Source of the DNA: Alkalicoccobacillus murimartini
Lineage (GTDB): Bacteria > Bacillota > Bacilli > Bacillales > Bacillaceae_D
DNA: 64,000 bases
NCBI RefSeq assembly: GCF_030813245.1
Contig: NZ_JAUSUA010000001.1
Span: forward strand, 682,001-746,000
Direction of reading: 5' to 3'
Positions 42,536 to 50,754 of the stretch are shown here, in pieces. The number at the start of each line of letters is the position of its first letter. Positions within the stretch are counted from its first letter, which is position 1. A program made the position numbers and the translations under genes. Under the pieces are notes generated by a model, which made no database searches, had not been told where the DNA came from, and worked only from the letters and a program-made list of their open reading frames with translations.

Positions 42536-43498
42536 ATGAGTACTTATGTAAGAGAAGGCAGTTTTCAAGGAATACCAACAGTGGAAGCAGGAAATGATGT
42601 TTTAGATTTAATCATTGTCCCGGAGTGGGGATCCAATTTAATTTCAATTAAGACAAAAAATCCTCAAGTGGATATACTAAGAACACCTACCGATATAGCG
42701 GAATATGAGCGCGCCCCTGTTCAATTTGGGGTTCCGATATTGTTTCCTCCAAATCGAATTAGTGATGGTACATTTACATTTGAGAATCGCAACTATGTGT
42801 TTGATTTAACTGAACCAGAAAAACAAAACCACATCCATGGTTTTGTCTATTCAAAACCATGGAAGATCAAATCAATGGATGCTACTGAAGATCAGGTTCG
42901 CATTGTGACATCGATTCATTCGGAAGATCATCCTGATATTTTAAGGCAGTTTCCTCATTTTTTCAGCATTGAAATGGTTTTTATATTAAAAGGCGGCATG
43001 ATTTACAAGGACGCTATCATTACAAATCATAGCGACCAGACCTTTCCTTGGGGCATTGGCTATCATACAACCTTTCAATTCCCTGAAGAAACTAGCCGCT
43101 TCTCCCTTCAATCAACTAATCAGTGGGTCCTTAATGATCGATTGCTTCCAACCGGAGAATGGATGGAGACCCCTTACAAAGGTCTTCAAGAAGGGATTAG
43201 TCTAAAAGAAATAGAGCTTGATGATGCATTTTTGACAGATCAAAGTGCTAGTACAAATCAAACAGTTATAACAAGATCTGATCAGCCTCTTCGAGTATCC
43301 TATCGTGCGGATTCTCAGTTTAAGCATTGGGTCGTATACAACGCAGATGCCAAACAGGGCTACGTTTGTCCTGAACCATATACATGGATCACTAATGCGC
43401 CAAATCTTGAACTCTCAGACGAGATCACTGGTATACAAGTATTAAAACCTGGAGAATCAACTACAGCAAAAACTGAGATCGAAATAACGAATGTATAA
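42536..43498 (+). CDS. Aldose 1-epimerase family protein, 320 aa
   Basis: This is a galactose-mutarotase-like beta-sandwich protein. Typical elements are the N-terminal PVEAGNDVLDLIIVPEWGSNLISI, FGVPILFPPNRISDGTFTFENRNYVFD, the catalytic-His stretch NHIHGFVYSKPW, and a second conserved His in GIGYHTTFQFP. The C-terminal Glu is in VCPEPYTWITNAPN. GTG 42518 also opens the frame, but TTGGAGAA precedes ATG 42536. It is the third gene of the cre-controlled operon and would interconvert sugar anomers for the oxidoreductase. Confidence 0.88.
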   Translation: MSTYVREGSFQGIPTVEAGNDVLDLIIVPEWGSNLISIKTKNPQVDILRTPTDIAEYERAPVQFGVPILFPPNRISDGTFTFENRNYVFDLTEPEKQNHIHGFVYSKPWKIKSMDATEDQVRIVTSIHSEDHPDILRQFPHFFSIEMVFILKGGMIYKDAIITNHSDQTFPWGIGYHTTFQFPEETSRFSLQSTNQWVLNDRLLPTGEWMETPYKGLQEGISLKEIELDDAFLTDQSASTNQTVITRSDQPLRVSYRADSQFKHWVVYNADAKQGYVCPEPYTWITNAPNLELSDEITGIQVLKPGESTTAKTEIEITNV

Positions 43499-43499
43499 C

Positions 43500-43543
43500 C
43501 AAAAACCCGCGCGCATTTTAAAATGTTTGCTGCGGGTTTTTTT
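43500..43543. terminator. Bidirectional terminator between the epimerase gene and xylR
   Basis: AAAAACCCGC pairs with GCGGGTTTTTTTT across a partly paired interior. It separates the forward operon from the convergent xylR. Confidence 0.8.
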
Positions 43544-44693
43544 TATGTTCAACTGGATTCAATAGAAATTGTTCAGAAGCATAACCTGATGCACCAAGGG
43601 CCGTGGATTTATTACGTAGACTTGAGAACACAATACTTGTATTTGCTAATTGTTCTGGTAGCATTCGTGATTGTAAAGTCCGGTGTAATTCAGCTTCAAG
43701 GTATTTTTCTGCAAGTGAAAGTCGATTACCTATGATAATTTGATTTGGGCTAAACGTATGAATAAGCGAAACAATACCAACGCCTAAATCGTGAGCGAGC
43801 TGGTTAAAAGTCATTAGAATTTCTTCATTCCCTTTAGCTGCGAGCTCAAGGCAAGCTTCTAAACTATTGACCTGATCTAATTTGTTAAGCAAAGCCTGTT
43901 CAGAAGCATACAGTTCCCAGCAGCCAGAATTTCCACAGCGGCATAATGGACCATTCATCTCCATTGTCATATGTCCAACTTCTCCTGCATACCCTTTTGC
44001 ACCTTTGTAAAGCTCAGAACCGAGTATAAGCCCAGCTCCTATACCGATTCCGGCACTAACATATAAAATGTTTTCTCCGGCTACATTTGACCCAAATGCC
44101 TTCTCGCCAATTGCGCCAAAATTCGCTTCATTATCAACCCAAACGTTACTATCAAATCGTTGCATAAGACGAGATTTAATCTCTACACGCTTCCAATCAA
44201 GATTTGGGGCACTTAAAATGGTTCCATCTTTTGAGACAATTCCAGGTACGCCTATCCCTATCCCAATGACTCCATAATGGGAGGGAGGAGCTTGATTAAT
44301 TAGTGTCTGGATCAAATGCTCCAGATCTGAAACGACTGAATCTAAATCAGTGGAGTGAAGTGGTTGATGAATCTTCGTAATGATGTGACCTTGTAGATCC
44401 GTTAATAGTCCAAGGAGGTAATGAACCCCTAAATCAATTCCGATTGAATACCCTGCCCCTGCTTGGAAATGAAGCATGACTGGTTTTCTACCACCACTTG
44501 ATTCACCATGACCTATTTCATGAATAAACTCTTCTGTTATGAGCTCAGCAACTAAAGAAGAGACTGTGCCTTTATTTAGACCAGTTATTTGTGCAGTTTC
44601 AGCTCGAGAGATCGGAGACTGGGTTTTTACGATTTGTAAAACGGTTAGTTTATTTTCTTTTTTTACGAGTGTTTGATTTAATGGTACGGCCAT
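43518..44693 (-). CDS. xylR: Xylose repressor XylR (ROK family), 391 aa
   Basis: XylR binds the xyl operator and is released by xylose. The N-terminal winged helix-turn-helix is VLQIVKTQSPISRAETAQITGLNKGTVSSLVAELI. The ROK domain follows with IGIDLGVHYLLGLLTDLQG and the zinc site GHMTMEMNGPLCRCGNSGCWELYAS. It is divergent from xylA and B in the classic arrangement. AAGGAG precedes ATG 44693. The length is similar to other Bacillus XylR proteins. Confidence 0.93.
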   Translation of the reverse strand: MAVPLNQTLVKKENKLTVLQIVKTQSPISRAETAQITGLNKGTVSSLVAELITEEFIHEIGHGESSGGRKPVMLHFQAGAGYSIGIDLGVHYLLGLLTDLQGHIITKIHQPLHSTDLDSVVSDLEHLIQTLINQAPPSHYGVIGIGIGVPGIVSKDGTILSAPNLDWKRVEIKSRLMQRFDSNVWVDNEANFGAIGEKAFGSNVAGENILYVSAGIGIGAGLILGSELYKGAKGYAGEVGHMTMEMNGPLCRCGNSGCWELYASEQALLNKLDQVNSLEACLELAAKGNEEILMTFNQLAHDLGVGIVSLIHTFSPNQIIIGNRLSLAEKYLEAELHRTLQSRMLPEQLANTSIVFSSLRNKSTALGASGYASEQFLLNPVEHKKNPQQTF

Positions 44694-44725
44694 TTTTACA
44701 ACTCCTTACGTAACTTCTATATTAC

Positions 44726-44792
44726 TTAGTTTATTCAATAGACAAAGTTAAAGCAAGCTGATATACTCACCTTAATGATGGAAGCGTTATCA
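44726..44792 (+). promoter_or_regulatory. xylA promoter, candidate XylR operator and cre site
   Basis: TAGACA at 44739-44744 and TATACT at 44762-44767 are 17 bases apart. TTAGTTTATT at 44726-44735 with ACAAAGTTAA at 44742-44751 resembles a XylR operator, but symmetry is poor. TGGAAGCGTTATCA at 44779-44792 matches the cre consensus in all but one fixed position, and lies between start of transcription and ribosome binding site. Confidence 0.7.
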
Positions 44793-44819
44793 TAAACTAA
44801 TAATGGAGGAGTGATTAGT

Positions 44820-46151
44820 ATGACGGCATTTAAAGAAGTAGGTAATATCCTGTATGAGGGTCCGACTTCAACGAATCCACTGGCATTTAAATATTATAAT
44901 CCGAATGAGATGGTTAATGGTGAAAGGATGGAAGACATCCTACGTTATTCTGTTGCCTACTGGCATACGTTCACCGCTGGCGGTGAAGATCCGTTTGGTG
45001 CTGCTGTGATGCAAAGACCTTGGTTGCATCTACAAGGGCTAGACCTCGCTAAAGCGAGAGTGGAGGCTGCGTTTGAATTATTTGAAAAACTAGATGTGCC
45101 TTATTTTTGCTTCCATGACATCGATATCGCTCCTGCTGGTGCTTCTCTAAAAGAAAGCAACCAGAATCTTGATATTATAAGTGCAATGATCAAAGACTAC
45201 TTAAAAACAAGTAAAACTCAATTACTTTGGAATACAGCCAATCTCTTTACGCACCCAAGATATGTTCATGGTGCTGCAACGTCTAACTCAGCTGACACGT
45301 TTGCTTATGCTGCAGCACAAGTAAAAAAAGGATTAGAAATAGGTAAAGAGCTAGGCTCCGAAAACTATGTTTTTTGGGGTGGAAGAGAAGGCTATGAATC
45401 TTTACTAAATACAGATATGAAACTAGAACAAGATAATTTAGCGCGTCTTCTTCATATGGCCGTTGACTATGCTAAAGAAATTAATTACACAGGTCAATTC
45501 CTAATCGAACCAAAGCCGAAGGAGCCGACCAAGCATCAATATGATTTTGATGTTGCAACTGGACTTTCTTTTTTACAGACATACGGATTAAAGGATCATT
45601 TTAAATTTAATGTTGAGGCTAATCATGCTACATTAGCCGGTCACACGTTTGAGCATGAGCTTCGTACAGCAAGAATCCATGGTATGTTAGGATCTGTCGA
45701 CGCAAATCAAGGAGACCCTCTTTTAGGATGGGACACAGATGAATTTCCTACTGATATGTATGCAAGTACGCTTGCTATGTATGAAATATTGAAAAATGGA
45801 GGATTAGGAAGTGGTGGACTGAATTTTGATGCGAAAGTCCGAAGAACTTCATTTGAAGCCATCGATCTATTTGAAGCTCATGTCGCAGGTATGGATTGTT
45901 TTGCGGTAGGGTTAAAAGTTGCTTCTAAGCTGATTAAGGACCGAGCTCTCGATGATTTTGTTGATGATCGTTATGCTAGTTTTAGAGAAGGAATTGGTTT
46001 AGACATTGTTGAAGGTCGCAGTAGCCTTCGCCAATTAGAGGAACATGCGTTAAGTTTAACGGAGATTCGTCATCGTTCTGGTAAACAAGAAAAATTAAAA
46101 GGGTTAATTAATCAATATTTACTGGAAACCATGAACTCAGTAAATGTGTAA
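44820..46151 (+). CDS. xylA: Xylose isomerase, 443 aa
   Basis: This TIM-barrel enzyme converts D-xylose to D-xylulose. The family landmarks are [11 protein letters not shown] (catalytic His and Asp), [32 protein letters not shown] (metal Glu and Lys), [18 protein letters not shown] and [19 protein letters not shown]. The length is that of class II enzymes (about 440). GTG 44811 opens the frame, but TGGAGGAG lies before ATG 44820. It is the first gene of the xylAB operon under XylR and CcpA. Confidence 0.97.
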   Translation: MTAFKEVGNILYEGPTSTNPLAFKYYNPNEMVNGERMEDILRYSVAYWHTFTAGGEDPFGAAVMQRPWLHLQGLDLAKARVEAAFELFEKLDVPYFCFHDIDIAPAGASLKESNQNLDIISAMIKDYLKTSKTQLLWNTANLFTHPRYVHGAATSNSADTFAYAAAQVKKGLEIGKELGSENYVFWGGREGYESLLNTDMKLEQDNLARLLHMAVDYAKEINYTGQFLIEPKPKEPTKHQYDFDVATGLSFLQTYGLKDHFKFNVEANHATLAGHTFEHELRTARIHGMLGSVDANQGDPLLGWDTDEFPTDMYASTLAMYEILKNGGLGSGGLNFDAKVRRTSFEAIDLFEAHVAGMDCFAVGLKVASKLIKDRALDDFVDDRYASFREGIGLDIVEGRSSLRQLEEHALSLTEIRHRSGKQEKLKGLINQYLLETMNSVNV

Positions 46152-46211
46152 CTTATTGCGCTGGAGATTAAATCCTCCAGCGTTTTCTAATCTATAGTGA
46201 GCCGGGGTGAC

Positions 46212-47711
46212 ATGATGTCTTATGTAATTGGGATCGATCTAGGAACTAGTGCTGTTAAATTGTTGCTTGTCTCCAAAGAAGGAGAAGTAAAAGTAGAGGT
46301 TAGTCAATCATATCCATTACAACAGGTCCGGTCAGGATACAGTGAACAGAATCCAGCTGATTGGCTAGAGCAAACGATAGTAGGGTTATCAGAATTGGTG
46401 ACTCAATTTAAAGGGTCAGTAGATGAAATTAAAGGAATTAGTTTCTCTGGACAAATGCACGGCTTAGTTTTATTAAATAAAAGCAATGAGGTTCTTAGGC
46501 CAGCTATCTTGTGGAATGATACTCGAACAACTAGTCAATGTCGTCAGTTGGAGCAAACCATAGGTAAAGAAGATCTGCTTCGCATAACTAAAAATCCCGC
46601 ACTTGAAGGATTTACATTGCCAAAACTATTATGGGTAAAAGAACACGAGCCAGAAATTTTTGAACAGACTAATGTATTTATGCTCCCGAAGGATTATCTT
46701 CGCTATGGTTTGACAGGGGCGATTCATACGGAGTATTCAGATGCAGGAGGTACTTTACTCCTAGACATTGAAAAGCAGACCTGGAGCTCGGAACTATTAA
46801 GCCGGCTTGGAATCGATGAAACAATATGCCCACCACTTGTTTCTTCACATGCCTTTGTCGGACATGTAACAGCACAAGTAGCGGAGGCGACGGGTTTATC
46901 TCCTCAAACTAAAGTGTTTGCAGGTGGAGCAGATAACGCGTGTGGAGCCATTGGTGCAGGTATCCTATCTGAAGAAACCACACTTGTCAGTATTGGAACT
47001 TCAGGTGTTGTTCTCTCGTATGAGAAGGATAAAGAAACAAGAGTGGATGGCAAGGTTCATTTTTTTCATCATGCAGAACCAGGTGCCTTTTATAAAATGG
47101 GTGTTACGTTATCTGCTGGTTACAGCTTAAGTTGGTTTAAGGATACGTTCGCAAAAGAACAAGATATTGAACAATTGATTCGAGAAGCAGGGGAGAGAGA
47201 ACCAGGAGCTAACGGATTATTATTTACCCCTTATTTAACAGGGGAACGATCGCCACATGCTGATGCAGCCATTCGAGCTAGTTTTATCGGAATGAGTTCC
47301 ACACATACTCAAGCTGATTTTGTCAGAGCGGTACTTGAAGGGATCACATTCTCGTTAAAGGATTCAATTGAATTATTCCGCGAAATGGGAACGAAAGTAG
47401 AAAAAATAATCTCAATCGGGGGTGGGGCTAAAAGCGAGGTTTGGTTGCAACTACAAGCTAATATATTTAATGCGCGTATTGTAAAACAAACAAGTGAACA
47501 AGGACCTGGAATGGGTGCGGCGATGCTTGCGGCTTTTGGCGTTGGCTGGTTTGATTCATTAGAAACATGTGCGGAGGCGTTCTTAAGTGAACAGTCAACA
47601 TATGAACCCGATCCAATCCAAGTTGAGAGGTATGCTGAAATGTACCCCTTATACAAAGATGTCTACACACAAACAAAGCAGTTAAATCAAGCATTAACCA
47701 CTTATCGATAA
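46212..47711 (+). CDS. xylB: Xylulokinase, 499 aa
   Basis: This FGGY-family kinase phosphorylates D-xylulose to xylulose 5-phosphate. The ATPase loop is VIGIDLGTSAVKLLLV. GQMHGLV and WNDTRT carry substrate contacts, GGADNACGAIGAG is the second phosphate loop, and the FGGY signature is SIGGGAKSEVWLQLQANIF. The frame opens at GTG 46197. Two adjacent ATG codons at 46212 and 46215 follow GGGGTGA, and 46212 is used. It follows xylA by 60 bases; no xylose transporter gene is in the window. Confidence 0.96.
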   Translation: MMSYVIGIDLGTSAVKLLLVSKEGEVKVEVSQSYPLQQVRSGYSEQNPADWLEQTIVGLSELVTQFKGSVDEIKGISFSGQMHGLVLLNKSNEVLRPAILWNDTRTTSQCRQLEQTIGKEDLLRITKNPALEGFTLPKLLWVKEHEPEIFEQTNVFMLPKDYLRYGLTGAIHTEYSDAGGTLLLDIEKQTWSSELLSRLGIDETICPPLVSSHAFVGHVTAQVAEATGLSPQTKVFAGGADNACGAIGAGILSEETTLVSIGTSGVVLSYEKDKETRVDGKVHFFHHAEPGAFYKMGVTLSAGYSLSWFKDTFAKEQDIEQLIREAGEREPGANGLLFTPYLTGERSPHADAAIRASFIGMSSTHTQADFVRAVLEGITFSLKDSIELFREMGTKVEKIISIGGGAKSEVWLQLQANIFNARIVKQTSEQGPGMGAAMLAAFGVGWFDSLETCAEAFLSEQSTYEPDPIQVERYAEMYPLYKDVYTQTKQLNQALTTYR

Positions 47712-47722
47712 GTAGTGAAATT

Positions 47723-47760
47723 AAAAAAGGAGCAACCCGTTAGGGTTGCTCCTTTAAATT
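47723..47760 (+). terminator. Terminator after xylB
   Basis: AAAGGAGCAACCC and GGGTTGCTCCTTT form a perfect stem around a four-base loop, followed by an AT-rich tail. Confidence 0.85.
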
Positions 47761-47783
47761 AAAACCCCCTCGAAAGGGGGAAG
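47757..47783 (-). terminator. Terminator after the csp gene
   Basis: On the reverse strand CCCCCT and AGGGGG arms enclose a TTCG-type loop and are followed by TTTTAATTT. Confidence 0.8.
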
Positions 47784-47788
47784 GTTAA

Positions 47789-47989
47789 TTATGCTTTTTC
47801 AACGTTAGCTGCTTGCTCGCCACGGTTACCTTCAACGATATCGAAACGAACTGCTTGGCCTTCTTCAAGAGTCTTGAAGCCTTCGCTTTGGATAGCTGAG
47901 AAATGTACGAATACATCGTCCCCGTCTTCGCGCTCGATGAAACCAAAACCTTTTTCTGCATTAAACCATTTTACTGTACCTTCTAACAT
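47789..47989 (-). CDS. cspB: Cold-shock protein (CspB type), 66 aa
   Basis: This is a five-strand OB-fold nucleic-acid chaperone. RNP1 is KGFGFIE and RNP2 is DVFVHF; it starts [17 protein letters not shown] and ends [10 protein letters not shown]. It binds single-stranded RNA and DNA and melts RNA structure, mainly in the cold and on entry to stationary phase. The choice among B. subtilis CspB, CspC and CspD is not certain. It has a leader of about 110 bases in which a hairpin covers the ribosome binding site. Confidence 0.93.
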   Translation of the reverse strand: MLEGTVKWFNAEKGFGFIEREDGDDVFVHFSAIQSEGFKTLEEGQAVRFDIVEGNRGEQAANVEKA

Positions 47990-47994
47990 GTGTG

Positions 47995-48052
47995 TTTCCT
48001 CCTTGAAATTGTAGTACTAATTACGTTAACCATCAAGCTTCAAGAGGAAACA
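47995..48052 (-). promoter_or_regulatory. Leader hairpin that sequesters the csp ribosome binding site
   Basis: On the reverse strand GTTTCCTCTTGAA (48040-48052) is complementary to TTCAAGGAGGAAAC (47995-48008), with one bulged G. The second arm contains the GGAGG site of csp, six bases before its ATG, and a 31-base loop separates the arms. Such a structure would hold translation low until it is changed. Confidence 0.6.
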
Positions 48053-48105
48053 ACATAAGGTATTCCTTCTATCCACGTTAATAAAACAATAAGTAGCATA
48101 GATTC

Positions 48106-48141
48106 ATAATAGCACAGACGTTAAGATAAAACAAGACGTTA
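48106..48141 (-). promoter_or_regulatory. csp promoter with flanking direct repeats
   Basis: On the reverse strand TTGTTT (48129-48134) and TATTAT (48106-48111) are 17 bases apart, giving a leader of about 110 bases. The direct repeat GACGTTA (forward strand, 48117-48123 and 48135-48141) flanks the -35. Confidence 0.55.
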
Positions 48142-48173
48142 TCTTATTTATTTATACTTGTTACTACGAATGG

Positions 48174-48371
48174 CTACTCACTAGATGATTTGTTTTTTGA
48201 AGACTCAGGATTGCGTCTTTCCTTCTCCTCGTGATTGATTTCTTCTAATGGTAATTCGTCCACTGGCATTGAAGATTGGTCGTGGTGACTTTGATCGTCC
48301 TTAGAACGTTTGAATTTTTCTTCTTGCACTTCTTCTTTTTTAGATTGGTGGTTTTCTTGATCTTTACTCAT
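48174..48371 (-). CDS. Small disordered hydrophilic protein, 65 aa
   Basis: I do not recognise this protein. It is made almost only of Lys, Glu, Ser, Asp, Gln and His residues (starting MSKDQENHQSKKEEVQEEKFKRSKDD) with a short motif SSMPVDELPLEEINHEEKERR in the middle. It has no hydrophobic core, so it should be intrinsically disordered. A strong GGGAGGGA site precedes the ATG. Such proteins in bacilli are often stress- or spore-linked, which is only inference here. Confidence 0.55.
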   Translation of the reverse strand: MSKDQENHQSKKEEVQEEKFKRSKDDQSHHDQSSMPVDELPLEEINHEEKERRNPESSKNKSSSE

Positions 48372-48429
48372 TGAAAATCCCTCCCTATATTATTCTGGGT
48401 TCCCTTTACATAACTTTTAAAACCCATAC

Positions 48430-48460
48430 TTGACATCTATCAGTTTAGTGCTAAACTGAT
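48430..48460 (+). promoter_or_regulatory. mhqR promoter with overlapping operator palindrome
   Basis: TTGACA at 48430-48435 and TAAACT at 48452-48457 form a promoter with 16-base spacing. Perfect nine-base arms ATCAGTTTA (48439-48447) and TAAACTGAT (48452-48460) around GTGC cover the spacer and -10, so a MarR-type dimer bound there would block transcription. Confidence 0.7.
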
Positions 48461-48480
48461 GTTGAGAGGGAGGTGATTGG

Positions 48481-48948
48481 ATGTCCGAAGATCATTCGGT
48501 ACACGCTAAGAAACAAAGACTAAGTTTGTTACTGTGGTTTCGGATTGCTCGTTTCTTTAACCAAAGTAACCGAATGTCCAACGAACATGTCAAATCATTC
48601 GATCTGACCATTTCTCAGTTTGATTTATTAGTACAGACGCAGGCCAATCAGCCGATTTCGCAAATGGATCTAGCTAGTAAGCTCCTTGTTACTAAAGGAA
48701 GTATTACACAGGCTCTTGTAAAGCTAGAGCAGCGTGATTTGATACAACGTCAACAAGAATGGCGTGTAAAACGAATCTCCTTAACTGAAAAGGGTGAAGA
48801 GCTTTTAGACAAAGCATTACCCAAGCAATCAGCGTTTCAATCTTCTTTGTTTTCAACATTAACGAGAGAAGAACAAAAACAATTGAATGATCTATTAAAG
48901 AAATTACAAAAAGGGATCGAATCCCATACTAATCAGGAGGGTTCATAA
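48481..48948 (+). CDS. mhqR: MarR-family regulator, MhqR-like, 155 aa
   Basis: The winged helix-turn-helix reads LTISQFDLLVQTQANQPISQMDLASKLLVTKGSITQALVKLEQRDLIQRQQEWRVKRISLTEKGEELLD, typical of MarR proteins. The adjacent glyoxalase and esterase genes are the usual targets of MhqR, the repressor of methylhydroquinone and electrophile detoxification in bacilli, and this identity is based on that context. The gene is preceded by a promoter overlapped by a perfect palindrome, so autoregulation is likely. GGAGGTG precedes the ATG. Its stop overlaps the next start by one base. Confidence 0.82.
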   Translation: MSEDHSVHAKKQRLSLLLWFRIARFFNQSNRMSNEHVKSFDLTISQFDLLVQTQANQPISQMDLASKLLVTKGSITQALVKLEQRDLIQRQQEWRVKRISLTEKGEELLDKALPKQSAFQSSLFSTLTREEQKQLNDLLKKLQKGIESHTNQEGS

Positions 48949-49928
48949 TGGAACTATTACCACTAAAAGGACAGCACCACGTATCATCGATCACTGCAAA
49001 CGCAAAGGAAAATCTTCATTTCTATACTGAAATCCTTGGAATGAGACTTGTTAAAAAAACGGTGAACCAAGATGACACATCTGTTTACCATCTATTCTAT
49101 GCAGATGAGCGCGGTAACCCTGGTACAGATTTAACTTTCTTTGAAATCCCACATGCTGGCTCAACATACGAAGGTACAAACAGTATAAGCTTAACTTCAC
49201 TTCGTGTACCGACAGATAAAGCATTAGAATACTGGGTGAATCGATTGGAAGAACATGATGTGAAACATGAAGGAATCGTAGAAGACTCTGGAAGAAAAAC
49301 ATTGAATTTCCGTGATTTCGAAGGACAACGTCTGCAATTTGTCTCTGATGAACACAATGTAGGAGTTGCTGGTGGAAAGCCATGGGATCATAGTCCAGTC
49401 CCTGTTGAACATGGTGTCGTTGGATTGGGACCTGTTCGTTTAACTGTTAGTCGCCCTGAACTTACATCAAAAGTTCTAGTTGATGTAATGGGCTTTAATG
49501 AGCTGCGTACGTACACGGAAGAAAGTACAAAACAAACAATCCGTGTCTTTGAGACTGGTGAAGGCGGTACAGGTGGAGAAATCCACTTAATTGAAAGAAA
49601 TGATCTTCAACGTGAAAGACCTGGAAGAGGTAGTGTGCATCACGTGGCATTCCGAGTGGAAAATCAGGATGAATTAAATAAATGGGTGGAACATGTAACA
49701 GCATCAGGTCTTCCAAACTCTGGCTTTGTTGAGCGTTACTACTTCCGTTCTCTTTATTTCCGTGAGCCAAATGGTATTTTGTTTGAACTTGCAACAGATG
49801 GACCTGGATTTGAAGGCGATGAGTCCTTTGATACATTAGGAGAGAACTTAGCCTTACCACCATATCTAGAGAATCAGCGCGAAGAGATTGAAGCAAAAAT
49901 TAAACCACTTCATACAAAAAAAGACTGA
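48948..49928 (+). CDS. mhqE: Ring-cleaving dioxygenase of the glyoxalase fold, MhqE-like, 326 aa
   Basis: Two vicinal-oxygen-chelate (VOC) modules are visible: residues about 5-130 (HHVSSITANAKENLHFYTEILGMRLVKKTVNQDDTSVYHLFYADERGNPGTDLTFFEIPHAG) and about 150-300 (GPVRLTVSRPELTSKVLVDVMGFNELR, HHVAFRVENQDELNKWVEHV). The His and Glu metal ligands are in HHVS, TFFE, HHVAF and LFELATDGPGF. Enzymes of this kind open quinone or hydroquinone rings. AGGAGGG precedes ATG 48948, within the mhqR end. In B. subtilis mhqE and mhqD also form an operon. Confidence 0.88.
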   Translation: MELLPLKGQHHVSSITANAKENLHFYTEILGMRLVKKTVNQDDTSVYHLFYADERGNPGTDLTFFEIPHAGSTYEGTNSISLTSLRVPTDKALEYWVNRLEEHDVKHEGIVEDSGRKTLNFRDFEGQRLQFVSDEHNVGVAGGKPWDHSPVPVEHGVVGLGPVRLTVSRPELTSKVLVDVMGFNELRTYTEESTKQTIRVFETGEGGTGGEIHLIERNDLQRERPGRGSVHHVAFRVENQDELNKWVEHVTASGLPNSGFVERYYFRSLYFREPNGILFELATDGPGFEGDESFDTLGENLALPPYLENQREEIEAKIKPLHTKKD

Positions 49929-49949
49929 AGTAAAGAGGGGGAGAAGGTC

Positions 49950-50564
49950 ATGAATCATGAACATCTATTTATAAAAGGGGAAGAACCAAGTTTACCAACT
50001 TTACTTCTACTTCACGGAACAGGTGGAGATGAAAATGATTTACTTCCACTTGCAGAAATGATTGCTCCAAAGGCCTCTATTCTGAGTGTCCGAGGAAATG
50101 TCTCGGAAAATGGAATGAATCGTTATTTTAGAAGGCTAGCAGCAGGCGTGTTTGATAAAGAAGATTTGGCGAAACGAACAGAAGAATTGCATACATTTGT
50201 GCAGGAAGCCGCAAAAACATATCATTTTGATGCGCGAAATGTGATAGCAGTAGGTTATTCAAATGGAGCCAACATTGCAGCTAACTTACTGTATACGATT
50301 AAAGACTCTTTAACTGGAGCGGTGCTTTTTCATGCAATGCAGCCACAAGATCACGTTCAAATAGACCGGATGGAGCAAACCTCTGTGCTTGTCTCATCAG
50401 GTAGAAGAGATGGTATGATTCCAGCAGCGGAATCGGAGAAACTGATTCAAACGCTGAAAGATGCCGGTGCAGATGTAACAGAATTTTGGACTGATGGCGG
50501 TCATGAGTTAACGCGAGATGAAGTATTAGAAGCGCAAAAATGGTTTGTACAGCAAACAGATTAG
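49950..50564 (+). CDS. mhqD: Carboxylesterase/phospholipase-type hydrolase, MhqD-like, 204 aa
   Basis: This is a small alpha/beta hydrolase. The oxyanion-hole LLHGTGGDENDLLPL, the nucleophile elbow AVGYSNGANIA (Ser), the Asp in SSGRRDGMIP and the His in DGGHEL form the catalytic triad. It is the third gene of the operon behind the mhqR palindrome. MhqD of B. subtilis is induced by quinones; its substrate is not known. GAGGGGGAG precedes the ATG. Confidence 0.9.
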   Translation: MNHEHLFIKGEEPSLPTLLLLHGTGGDENDLLPLAEMIAPKASILSVRGNVSENGMNRYFRRLAAGVFDKEDLAKRTEELHTFVQEAAKTYHFDARNVIAVGYSNGANIAANLLYTIKDSLTGAVLFHAMQPQDHVQIDRMEQTSVLVSSGRRDGMIPAAESEKLIQTLKDAGADVTEFWTDGGHELTRDEVLEAQKWFVQQTD

Positions 50565-50574
50565 AAAGCAAAAG

Positions 50575-50615
50575 GAAAAAACCATCTATTCAAAAAGTGA
50601 ATAGATGGTTTTTCT
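50575..50615 (+). terminator. Terminator after mhqD
   Basis: AAAAAACCATCTATTC and GAATAGATGGTTTTT form a strong stem around a six-base loop. Confidence 0.92.
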
Positions 50616-50675
50616 TTTATAATCATATATTTTTCTTTACACTTATGTAAGATAGTGCGAAAAGACGTAAAGTGG

Positions 50676-50704
50676 TTGACTTTCACTTCGATGCTTTATA
50701 GTAT
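50676..50704 (+). promoter_or_regulatory. Promoter of the 237-aa membrane protein gene
   Basis: TTGACT at 50676-50681 and TAGTAT at 50699-50704 are separated by 17 bases. Confidence 0.6.
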
Positions 50705-50754
50705 AAAGGGGTTTCAGAGATTTATTTTATTTTTGCTAGAAATGAGGTCATTAA

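Noticed and set aside
44726-44751. Perfect XylR operator
   Set aside because: The position fits, but the two arms share only about half of the expected complementary positions, so it is reported only as a candidate within the promoter entry.
49051-49896. Several reverse ORFs of 60-133 aa opposite mhqE
   Set aside because: They are shadows of the VOC dioxygenase gene; their composition is unlike that of real proteins.
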